Made by a program: the position numbers and the translations under genes. A stretch of 64,000 nucleotides of DNA from Streptomyces sp. TSRI0107 (GTDB lineage: Bacteria > Actinomycetota > Actinomycetes > Streptomycetales > Streptomycetaceae), in contig NZ_LIVZ01000019.1 in the NCBI RefSeq assembly GCF_001905845.1, positions 26,700 through 90,699 of the forward strand, written 5' to 3'. The notes under the pieces are model-generated. The model was not told where the DNA came from. It was given only the letters and a program-made list of their open reading frames with translations, and did not search any database. This document shows, piece after piece, positions 41,176 through 48,234 of this stretch (the stretch's first letter is position 1; the number at the start of each line of letters is the position of its first letter).

Positions 41176-42017
41176 GACAGGGTCCTCCTCTCCACGAGTC
41201 GCACCAGGCCGTCGGAGAGGAGCCCGAGGAGGCCGTACACGACGAGGCCGACGAGGATGACGTCGGTCTGTCCGTACGTCCGTGCGAGCTCCATCATGTA
41301 GCCGATGCCGCTGGTCGCGTTGACCTGTTCGACGACGACGAGCGAGAGCCAGGCGGCGGTCACCGCGAAGCGCATCCCGAGCAGGAAGCCGGGGAGGGCG
41401 CCGGGCAGGACGACGTGGCGGACGAAGCGGAGCCTGCCCAGCCGTACGGTCTCGGCGAGTTCGACATAGCGGCTGTCGATGGTGCGCAGCCCGTTGTGGG
41501 TGTGGATGTAGATCGGTACGAACACGCCGAGCGCGATGGTGACGACCTTCATCGTCTCGCCGATGCCGAACCAGAGGATCAGCAGCGGGATCAGGGCGAG
41601 CGAGGGGATCGCCCGCTTGATCTGAACCGGGCCGTCGATGACGGCCTCGCCGATCCGGCTGAGTCCGGAGACGAGCGCGAGGAGCAGTCCGGCGGCGATG
41701 CCGAAGAGCAAACCGAGGACGGCGCGTTGGGCGGAGGTGGCGAGATGGGCCTGGAGCCGGCCGTCGGCGATGAGGTCGCCCGCGGTGGCGGCGGTGGTCC
41801 ACGGGGCGGGCAGGCTGCGGGCGTCGAAGAGGCCGGCCGCGGAGCCCGCCGCCCACAGCGCGAGCAGCAGCAGCGGGCCGAGCGCCCAGCCGTACGGCAC
41901 GGGGCGGCCGGGGGCGAGCCGCCCGCGGGTGCGGCGGCGCGCCGGGCGCCTCAGGGCGGCGGGGACGGCACGCTTCGTCGTCGATGGGGTCTGCTGGTCG
42001 AGGACGGTGGCGCTCAT
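41151..42017 (-). CDS. SsuC-type ABC permease (second transporter)
   Basis: A 288-residue permease with six membrane segments and the EAA loop ELAETVRLGRLRFVRHVVLP then GALPGFLLGM. IKRAIPSLALIPLLILWFGI is typical of SsuC/TauC. The ATG at 42017 overlaps the binding-protein stop (ATGA); an in-frame extension upstream to 42302 lies inside the binding-protein gene and is not credible. An arginine-rich N-terminal stretch precedes TM1. Confidence 0.92.
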   Translation of the reverse strand: MSATVLDQQTPSTTKRAVPAALRRPARRRTRGRLAPGRPVPYGWALGPLLLLALWAAGSAAGLFDARSLPAPWTTAATAGDLIADGRLQAHLATSAQRAVLGLLFGIAAGLLLALVSGLSRIGEAVIDGPVQIKRAIPSLALIPLLILWFGIGETMKVVTIALGVFVPIYIHTHNGLRTIDSRYVELAETVRLGRLRFVRHVVLPGALPGFLLGMRFAVTAAWLSLVVVEQVNATSGIGYMMELARTYGQTDVILVGLVVYGLLGLLSDGLVRLVERRTLSWRRTLAA

Positions 42018-43090
42018 GACGCCTTCCCTTCGTCGGCTACGGCTTTCGCGGCCACCGATTCGTAGCGGCGGTCGAACAGGATGTCCGCCTCGAAGCGCGG
42101 ACGGTCCTGTTCCTTCGCGAGCAGGTCGATGGTCTGCTGCTGGCGTTCGATCGCTTCGGACCAGTCCGCGGGAATGTCCGAGAAGCCGGACCGCTCGACG
42201 AGGTATTCGCCGTCCTCGTGGCTCAGCCCCTGGTCCTTGACGTAATAGCCCTCGATCCATTCCTTCGGGTGTTCGTCGATCCAGACGCGGGCCCGCGCCC
42301 ATATTTCGACGAGTTCACGGATGGCCGCGGACTTCTGGGGATCGCTCACGGAATCCGTGAGCGCCCACAGGTGCTCGGGATCGTCGCGCAATCCGTGCTG
42401 GAGGGTGGTGGCGCCGTCCTTTCCGTATTTCGTGAGATAGCGCTTGATATTGACGCCGCCGATGGGTGCGGCGTGCACCTGGCGTTCGCCGAGCGCGGTG
42501 GGGTAGACGTCGTCGGTGCTGGCCAGTTCGACCAGTTCCACGTCGTCGCGGGTGAGCCCGGCCTTCTGCAGGATGCGCAGCACGAGGGCGCCCTGGGCCT
42601 GGCCCGGGCTGTAGGCGATCTTCTTGCCGCGCAGGTCGGCGAGGGTCCGGATGCCGGCGCCGGGGGCGATGCCCAGCTCGTAGATGGGGTGTTTCAGGGG
42701 CTCCTTGTGGAACTTCGTCGCCACCAGCTTGGTGTCGAGCCCCGTCCAGTGGGCGTTGATCGCCGGGATGTCCGCGGCCGAGCAGACGTCGAGGGCACCG
42801 GCCCGGAAGGCCTCGGAGCACTTGGGGCCGCCGCTGATGTTGGCCCACTCCACCTTGAAGGGCAGTTCGTCGATCTGCCCGGAGAGTTCCAGCGCGACCT
42901 TCAGTTCGGGCGATCCCACGGTGAGGGAGGTGTCCGGCGACACCTCGGCCGGAATCTCCTTGGCGGAGACGTCCTTTCCGACCGAGGTGGATTCGTCGTT
43001 CTGGGCGCACGAGGAGAGAAGGAGGCCGAGGGAGAGCGCGGCGCCCAGGGCCGCGAACCTGCTTCTGGGCATGCGTATACGGGGGATCAT
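42014..43090 (-). CDS. SsuA-type substrate-binding lipoprotein (second transporter)
   Basis: A 358-residue lipoprotein. Signal peptide and lipobox LLSSC at residues 24-28. The mature part is an aliphatic-sulfonate/nitrate type II binding protein (LTVGSPELKVALELSGQIDE, ALDVCSAADIPAINAHWTGL, LRGKKIAYSPGQAQGALVLR). It is the first gene of the leftward operon that continues with permease, ATPase, LLM monooxygenase and haloperoxidase-type enzyme. Substrate not determined; the monooxygenase suggests an organosulfur compound. Confidence 0.9.
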   Translation of the reverse strand: MIPRIRMPRSRFAALGAALSLGLLLSSCAQNDESTSVGKDVSAKEIPAEVSPDTSLTVGSPELKVALELSGQIDELPFKVEWANISGGPKCSEAFRAGALDVCSAADIPAINAHWTGLDTKLVATKFHKEPLKHPIYELGIAPGAGIRTLADLRGKKIAYSPGQAQGALVLRILQKAGLTRDDVELVELASTDDVYPTALGERQVHAAPIGGVNIKRYLTKYGKDGATTLQHGLRDDPEHLWALTDSVSDPQKSAAIRELVEIWARARVWIDEHPKEWIEGYYVKDQGLSHEDGEYLVERSGFSDIPADWSEAIERQQQTIDLLAKEQDRPRFEADILFDRRYESVAAKAVADEGKAS

Positions 43091-43443
43091 TCACGCCTTC
43101 ACAAAGTGAGCGAACGGGACATCTAATGGGGGGTTGACCGACGCGGCGGAGTTCGGCTGGAGTTCAGCTACACACCGCGGTGGCGATCCGCATCAGATCG
43201 ATGGCTCGCCGCTTGTAAAAGCGACCGAACGTCCTCATGCCGCCGAACCTAATGGCGGGTCAAAATCCGGTCAAGGGAAAAGGGTTCGCTCGGCGGCCGC
43301 TGCAACGGCACTTTCGTTCGGGCGCCATGTCCGCGTTACAAGCGCCGCTCATGCCGCGGCGTCCCGACGCGGGGACGCCGCCGGGACGCCGCCGGGACGC
43401 CGCCCCCTTGCCCCGCGACGGTGCGGCTCCTAGCCTGGACTTT
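43091..43443. other. 353-bp divergent intergenic region
   Basis: This gap separates the leftward binding-protein operon from the rightward MFS gene and must hold both promoters. I see no gene in it. It contains three tandem copies of GGGACGCCGCC (43372-43404, 11-bp period) and an AT-richer stretch near 43240-43270. No operator could be assigned. Confidence 0.7.
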
Positions 43444-44655
43444 GTGCCGGAAATAAACAAAACCTGCTCGCACAATGTCGTGCCGGGTCACCACACCGAC
43501 CTCACCCGCCTCCGAATCGCCCTGACCACCTTCTTCGCCCTCGACGGCTTCGTCTTCGCCGGCTGGGTCGTCCGTATCCCCGCCATCAAGGAACAGACCG
43601 GCGCCTCCCCCAGCACCCTCGGCCTGGCGCTGCTCGGGGTGTCCGCCGGCGCGGTCGTCACGATGATCCTCACCGGCCGCCTGTGCCGCCGCTTCGGCAA
43701 CCACCGGGTCACCGTCGGCTGCGCCGTGCTCCTCTCGCTCAGCGTCGCCCTGCCCCCGCTCACCCACTCCGCGCTCACGCTCGGCGCGGTGCTGCTGGTG
43801 TTCGGGGCCGCGTACGGCGGGATCAACGTGGCCTTCAACAGCGCGGCCGTCGATCTCGTGACCGCACTGCGCCGGCCGGTCATGCCGACCTTCCACGCCG
43901 CCTTCAGTCTGGGCGGCATGCTCGGCGCGGGACTGGGCGCACTGGTGGCCGGAAGCCTCTCCCCCACCCGGCATCTGCTCGGACTCACCCTCGTCGGCCT
44001 GGTCGTCACCGCCCTCGCGGGACCGACGCTGCTGCGCCACGAACCCCCGGCGCGGCCGGCACCGGCGGAGCGGGGGCACCGCGCGGCGGACGCCTCGCCC
44101 CGCCCCGACCGCCGTACCCGCGCCCTCGTGATCGTGTTCGGGCTCATCGCCCTGTGCACCGCGTACGGCGAGGGCGCCCTGGCCGACTGGGGCGCCCTGC
44201 ACCTGGAGCAGGACCTGCACGCCTCCCCCGGCGTCGCCGCGATCGGCTACTCGTGTTTCGCGCTCGCCATGACCTTGGGCCGGCTGAGCGGGACCGTGCT
44301 GCTGGAGCGCATGGGCCGCACCCGCACCGTGGTCGCGGGCGGGGCCACCGCCGCGGCCGGCATGCTGCTCGGCTCGCTCGCGCCCTCACTGTGGGCGGCG
44401 CTGCTGGGCTTCGCGGTCGCGGGGCTCGGCCTCGCCAACCTCTTCCCGGTCGCGGTGGAGCGCGCGGGCGCCCTCGCCGGTCCCGGCGGTGTCGCCGTCG
44501 CCTCGACGCTCGGCTACGGCGGCATGCTGATCGGGCCGCCCGCCATCGGGTTCATGGCCGACTGGTTCTCCCTGCCGACCGCCCTCACCAGCGTCGCCGC
44601 GCTGGCGGCCGTGGCCGCGCTGATCGGGTTCGTGACGCGACGGACCGCGGCGTAG
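43444..44655 (+). CDS. MFS transporter
   Basis: A major facilitator protein of about 403 residues with 12 hydrophobic segments. Recognisable stretches are FVFAGWVVRIPAIKEQTG, GRLCRRFGNHRVTVGCAVLL and AAYGGINVAFNSAAVDL, a pattern like the YbjJ/fucose-permease-like group. GTG at 43444 is taken as start; GTG at 43480 is also possible, and a longer frame to 43237 has no membrane-protein character. Substrate unknown. Codons for WAALLGFAVAGLGLANLFPV and following residues (44388-44565) are duplicated at 30519, so this gene marks the right edge of a former duplication. Confidence 0.85.
   Translation: MPEINKTCSHNVVPGHHTDLTRLRIALTTFFALDGFVFAGWVVRIPAIKEQTGASPSTLGLALLGVSAGAVVTMILTGRLCRRFGNHRVTVGCAVLLSLSVALPPLTHSALTLGAVLLVFGAAYGGINVAFNSAAVDLVTALRRPVMPTFHAAFSLGGMLGAGLGALVAGSLSPTRHLLGLTLVGLVVTALAGPTLLRHEPPARPAPAERGHRAADASPRPDRRTRALVIVFGLIALCTAYGEGALADWGALHLEQDLHASPGVAAIGYSCFALAMTLGRLSGTVLLERMGRTRTVVAGGATAAAGMLLGSLAPSLWAALLGFAVAGLGLANLFPVAVERAGALAGPGGVAVASTLGYGGMLIGPPAIGFMADWFSLPTALTSVAALAAVAALIGFVTRRTAA
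44388..44565 (+). repeat. Repeat A, parent copy inside the MFS gene
   Basis: Source of the 178-bp fragment found at 30519-30696 (one mismatch). Flanking bases differ on both sides, so the repeat limits are sharp. Confidence 0.95.
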
Positions 44656-44733
44656 CCGCGGAGAGACCTCGCCCATACGTCCCGCGGAAACCGCCTTGCC
44701 ATGAAGCCCTCTCCATCCGGCAGACTGCGCCGC

Positions 44734-45483
44734 ATGGAACCCACTGCCCTGGATACGGGCCGATTCGTCGAAACACTGGACAGGGAAGGCCGGTTGCTCG
44801 CCGCGGCCGCCGAGCGGGCCGGCACCGACGCAAAGGTGCCGACCTGCCCCGGCTGGCAGGTGCGCGACCTGCTGCGGCACACCGGCGCGGTGCACCTGTG
44901 GGCCGCGTCGTACGTCCTGGAGGGACACACCGAGCGGCGCCCCTTCGGCGACGCCCCGGACCTCGACGGCGCCGCGTTGGTGACCTGGTACCGGGACGCG
45001 CACCGCCGACTCGTCGACACCCTCACCGACGCGGCGCCCGACGTGTCCTGCTGGGCGTTCCTGCCCGCGCCGTCGCCGCTGGAGTTCTGGGCCCGCCGCC
45101 AGGTCCACGAGACGACCGTGCACCGCTTCGACGCCGAGTCGGCGCTCGGCGGCACACCGAGTCCCGTCGAGAAGGCCGTCGCGGCGGACGGCATCGACGA
45201 GTTGCTGCGCGGCTTCCACGCCCGCTCGCGAAGCCGGGTCCGCACGGACGAGCCGCGGGTCCTGCGGGTGCGGGTGACCGACACGGACGCGGACGGGGTG
45301 TGGACGGTACGGCTGTCGCCGGAGCCGCCGGTGACGGTCCGGGGCGGCGACGGGGAAGCCGACTGCGAACTGTCCGGCGGCGCCGAGGAGTTGTACCTGG
45401 CGTTGTGGAACCGGCTGCCGCTGCCGTCCGTGACGGGTGACCGGGCGCTGGCCGCGCTGTGGCGGGAGCGGTCCGCGATCTGA
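44734..45483 (+). CDS. Mycothiol-dependent maleylpyruvate isomerase family protein
   Basis: A 249-residue DinB-superfamily protein. The N-terminal mycothiol-type domain has TCPGWQVRDLLRHTGAVHLW and the metal-binding HETTVHRFDAE; a C-terminal sterol-carrier-like half follows (LSPEPPVTVRGGDGEADCEL, YLALWNRLPLP). Members use mycothiol as cofactor or transfer thiols, but most are uncharacterised. ATG at 44734 gives the standard N-terminus; an upstream ATG at 44701 adds a basic leader without support. It stands convergent to the MarR gene with a gap of 11 bp. Confidence 0.88.
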   Translation: MEPTALDTGRFVETLDREGRLLAAAAERAGTDAKVPTCPGWQVRDLLRHTGAVHLWAASYVLEGHTERRPFGDAPDLDGAALVTWYRDAHRRLVDTLTDAAPDVSCWAFLPAPSPLEFWARRQVHETTVHRFDAESALGGTPSPVEKAVAADGIDELLRGFHARSRSRVRTDEPRVLRVRVTDTDADGVWTVRLSPEPPVTVRGGDGEADCELSGGAEELYLALWNRLPLPSVTGDRALAALWRERSAI

Positions 45484-45494
45484 CAGGCCTTCGG

Positions 45495-45926
45495 TCAGCC
45501 CTGCGCGTCCGGCGTATCCGGCGCGCCGGGCGTGTCCTGGCCCAGCATCCGGGTCAGCACCGCCCGCTGCACCGGCAGCACCTCACCGTGCAGGGCACGC
45601 CCCTTCTCGGTCAGCGCGACCCGGACACCGCGCCGGTCCTCGGCGCACATGCCGCGGCTGACCAGCCCGTCCTTCTCCAGCCGGGCGATCAGCCGGGACA
45701 GCGCGCTCTGACTCAGGTGGACCCGCTCGGAGATCTCCTGCACGCGATAGCTGCAGTGACCTTTCGGCGCCTCGGCCTCGGCCAGCACGTCGAGGACCTC
45801 GAAGTCGCTGGCGCACAGCCCGTGACCGTGCAGTGCCCGGTCGAGTTCCCAGTGGGTGCGGGCGTGCAGCGACAGGAGGTCCCGCCACTGCTCCACGAGC
45901 GCCCGCTCGTGCTTGTTCGCCGCCAT
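45495..45926 (-). CDS. MarR-family regulator
   Basis: A 143-residue winged-helix regulator with typical MarR helices: FEVLDVLAEAEAPKGHCSYR, VHLSQSALSRLIARLEKDGL, VSRGMCAEDRRGVRVALTEK. ATG at 45926 is chosen because the upstream in-frame part crosses an AT-rich promoter stretch. A near-palindrome at 45970-45987 is its likely autoregulatory operator. It is divergent from a small membrane protein gene, which may be the regulated partner. Confidence 0.9.
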   Translation of the reverse strand: MAANKHERALVEQWRDLLSLHARTHWELDRALHGHGLCASDFEVLDVLAEAEAPKGHCSYRVQEISERVHLSQSALSRLIARLEKDGLVSRGMCAEDRRGVRVALTEKGRALHGEVLPVQRAVLTRMLGQDTPGAPDTPDAQG

Positions 45927-45969
45927 GTCGGCACCGTAACAGAGAAAGCGCTTTATTGCACAGGCATTA

Positions 45970-45987
45970 AATGTATGTGCATGCATT
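45970..45987. promoter_or_regulatory. Likely MarR operator
   Basis: An 18-bp near-palindrome, AATGTATG-TG-CATGCATT, with one mismatched pair, lies 43 bp before the MarR start in the divergent, AT-rich region shared with the 46039 gene. Such 16-18-bp palindromes are typical MarR sites. Confidence 0.6.
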
Positions 45988-46038
45988 TTCCGTCGGGCTC
46001 GCTTGCTCCGCCGGGCGGGCGGCTGTGAGACTCGTGCC

Positions 46039-46323
46039 ATGACTTTTCACGGGGGACGGCGCACGCAGGCCGAGCGGGACGCGATCACCGTCGAGATCGG
46101 GTACGCGCTGTGCAGCGCGGCCTTCGCGGCGGCGCTGCTCTTCGGGGCGGTCGCCGGTCCGGCGCTGCTGTTCGACCTGCCGCCCACGCTGTCGGCCCTG
46201 CTCCTGCGCACCGGCCAGGTGCTCGCACCGGTGCTGTTCCTGGCACGGGTGATCGCGGTGCTGGTCCGCTTCCGTACGGCCCCTCAGCCCAGCCAGCCCG
46301 GTCGCACCAGCCCCGACTCGTAG
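46039..46323 (+). CDS. Small two-helix membrane protein (DUF6332-like)
   Basis: A 94-residue protein starting at ATG 46039. It has RRTQAERDAITVEIGYALCS then two hydrophobic segments (AAFAAALLFGAVAGPALLF and LAPVLFLARVIAVLV). It resembles short Streptomyces membrane proteins of unknown function (DUF6332-like). Its 3' end overlaps the convergent response-regulator gene by 40 bp. It is divergent from MarR and may be controlled by it. Confidence 0.65.
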   Translation: MTFHGGRRTQAERDAITVEIGYALCSAAFAAALLFGAVAGPALLFDLPPTLSALLLRTGQVLAPVLFLARVIAVLVRFRTAPQPSQPGRTSPDS

Positions 46324-46949
46324 GCCAGCACGACGAGTTGGGCCCGGTCGCGGGCGCCGAGCTTCACCATCGTGCGGCTCACATGGGTCTTGGCGGTGAG
46401 CGGGCTGACGACCAGGCGGCGGGCGATCTCCTCGTTGGACAGGCCGATGCCGACCAGGGCCATCACCTCCCGCTCCCGCTCGGTGAGGGCGGCGAGCGCA
46501 CCGGCCGCCGCGGGCTCCTTGGAGCGGGCCGCGAACTCGGCGATCAGCCGCCGGGTCACCCCCGGCGAGAGCAGGGCGTCGCCCGCGACCACCGCCCGCA
46601 CCGCGCGCAGCAGTTCCTCCGGTTCGGTGTCCTTCACCAGGAAGCCGGAGGCGCCCGCGCGGATCGCCTCGAAGACGTACTCGTCGAGTTCGAAGGTGGT
46701 CAGCATGACCACCCGCACACCGTCCAGGCCCGCGTCCCCGGTGATCCCGCGGGTGGCGGCCAGGCCGTCGAGGACCGGCATCCGGATGTCCATCAGGACG
46801 ACGTCGGGGCGCCGCTCCCGCACCGCGCGCAGCGCCTCCTCGCCGTCGGCGGCCTCCGCGACGACCTCGATGTCGGGCTGTGCGTCGAGCAGCGCCCGGA
46901 AACCGGCCCGCACCAGTGCCTGGTCGTCGGCGAGCAGTACGCGGATCAC
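46284..46949 (-). CDS. NarL/LuxR-type response regulator
   Basis: A 221-residue regulator. The receiver domain (1-120) has DD at positions 8-9, phosphorylation site in VVLMDIRMPVLDG (Asp54 area), Thr in VVMLTTFE and Lys in FLVKDTEPEELLRAV. The C-terminal LuxR helix-turn-helix is LTEREREVMALVGIGLSNEE, IARRLVVSPLTAKTHVSRTM. Its ATG overlaps the kinase stop (ATGA), so the pair is co-expressed. Target genes are unknown; the MMPL exporter downstream of the kinase start is a neighbour but not in the same operon direction order. Confidence 0.93.
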   Translation of the reverse strand: MIRVLLADDQALVRAGFRALLDAQPDIEVVAEAADGEEALRAVRERRPDVVLMDIRMPVLDGLAATRGITGDAGLDGVRVVMLTTFELDEYVFEAIRAGASGFLVKDTEPEELLRAVRAVVAGDALLSPGVTRRLIAEFAARSKEPAAAGALAALTEREREVMALVGIGLSNEEIARRLVVSPLTAKTHVSRTMVKLGARDRAQLVVLAYESGLVRPGWLG

Positions 46950-48181
46950 CGTTCCTCCTCCTCGCGGCGCGCCGGCAGCGGCAGTACGGCGACCACCCGG
47001 AACCCGCCGTCGGGGCGCGGGCCCGCCTCGATCGTGCCACCCAGGGCCGCGGCCCGCTCCCGCATCCCGGCCAGTCCGTTGCCGCTGCCGCCCGCGTCGG
47101 CGCCGGTCGCGGGCCCGTCGTCGTCGACACTCAGCCGTAGCGCGTCGCCGTCGGTGGCGAGCCGCACGCGCGCGTGCCGTGAACCGGAGTGCCGTACGAC
47201 GTTGGTGAGCGCTTCCTGGACGATCCGGAAGGCGGCGAGGTCCGTGCCGGGCGGCAGTCGCGGTGCCGTGCCCTCGACCCGGACCGTGAGGCCGGCGTCC
47301 GCCGCCGCCTCGACCAGCTCGGGCAGCCGCTCCAGGCCGGGCGCCGGGGCGCGGGGCGCGTCACCGGGGGCGCGCAGTGTGTCGAGTACCTGGCGGACCT
47401 CGCCCAGGGCCTCCTTGCTGGCGGCCTTGATGGTGGTGAGCGCGGTGCGCGCCTGTTCGGGGTCGCTGTCGAGGAGGGCGAGTCCGACGCCGGCCTGCAC
47501 GTTGATCACGGAGATGCTGTGCGCGAGGACGTCGTGCAGTTCGCGGGCGATCCGCAGGCGTTCCTCGTCGGCGCGCCGCCGTGCGGCCTGGGCCCGCTCG
47601 GCGCGCTCGCGCGCCCACTGCTCGCGTCGGGCGCGGGCCAGCTCCGACAGCGCGACGACCGCCACCACCCAGGTGGCGACCACGATCTCCTGCCCCCAGG
47701 ACGCGGCGTCGTCCCCGGACGGCGGCAGCCACCGGTACAGCCAGTGGGCGACCAGCACACGCGCGGCCCACAGCGTGCCGAGCGCCGCCCAGGCCGCTCT
47801 TCGGTGTCCGGTGACGACCGCGCTGAAGCAGGCCACGGCGACGGTCAGCAGCACCGGCCCGTACGGGTATCCGGCGCCCAGGTAGACCGCGACCGTCGCC
47901 GCCGTCCCGAACAGCACGACCCGCGGCCGGCGGTACCGCCACAGCAGCTGGCCCGCCGCCACGAACAGCAGCACCCGCGCGAAGAGATCGAGGGCCGCCC
48001 TCTCGCCCTCCTGGGCGTGCGCGGCGAAGTTCGAGCCCAGCAGGACGAAGACGGTGAGCAGCGCGGTGGAGCGCCACGGCCACCGGGCCGGGCGCCCCTC
48101 GTCCTCCGGGGCCTCCCGCCACGGCGGCCCGTGCCGCCACCACGCGGGCGGACCGCCCCGGCGTACGTGCTGCTGTTCCAT
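46946..48181 (-). CDS. DesK/NarL-family sensor histidine kinase
   Basis: A 411-residue membrane kinase. Five or six hydrophobic segments lie between about residues 35 and 170. The HisKA_3 dimerisation motif is ERLRIARELHDVLAHSISVI with the phosphorylated His in LHD, and the HATPase boxes are FRIVQEALTNVVRHSG and GNGLAGMRERAAALGG. It overlaps the response-regulator start by 4 bp. ATG at 48181 is used; a GTG at 48190 is an alternative. The signal is unknown; similar kinases sense membrane state or cell-wall stress. Confidence 0.92.
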   Translation of the reverse strand: MEQQHVRRGGPPAWWRHGPPWREAPEDEGRPARWPWRSTALLTVFVLLGSNFAAHAQEGERAALDLFARVLLFVAAGQLLWRYRRPRVVLFGTAATVAVYLGAGYPYGPVLLTVAVACFSAVVTGHRRAAWAALGTLWAARVLVAHWLYRWLPPSGDDAASWGQEIVVATWVVAVVALSELARARREQWARERAERAQAARRRADEERLRIARELHDVLAHSISVINVQAGVGLALLDSDPEQARTALTTIKAASKEALGEVRQVLDTLRAPGDAPRAPAPGLERLPELVEAAADAGLTVRVEGTAPRLPPGTDLAAFRIVQEALTNVVRHSGSRHARVRLATDGDALRLSVDDDGPATGADAGGSGNGLAGMRERAAALGGTIEAGPRPDGGFRVVAVLPLPARREEEER

Positions 48182-48234
48182 GACGGCCACGCTAGACGCC
48201 GGGCCGCGTGGTCGGCGTCACCCCCGGGAGGTGC

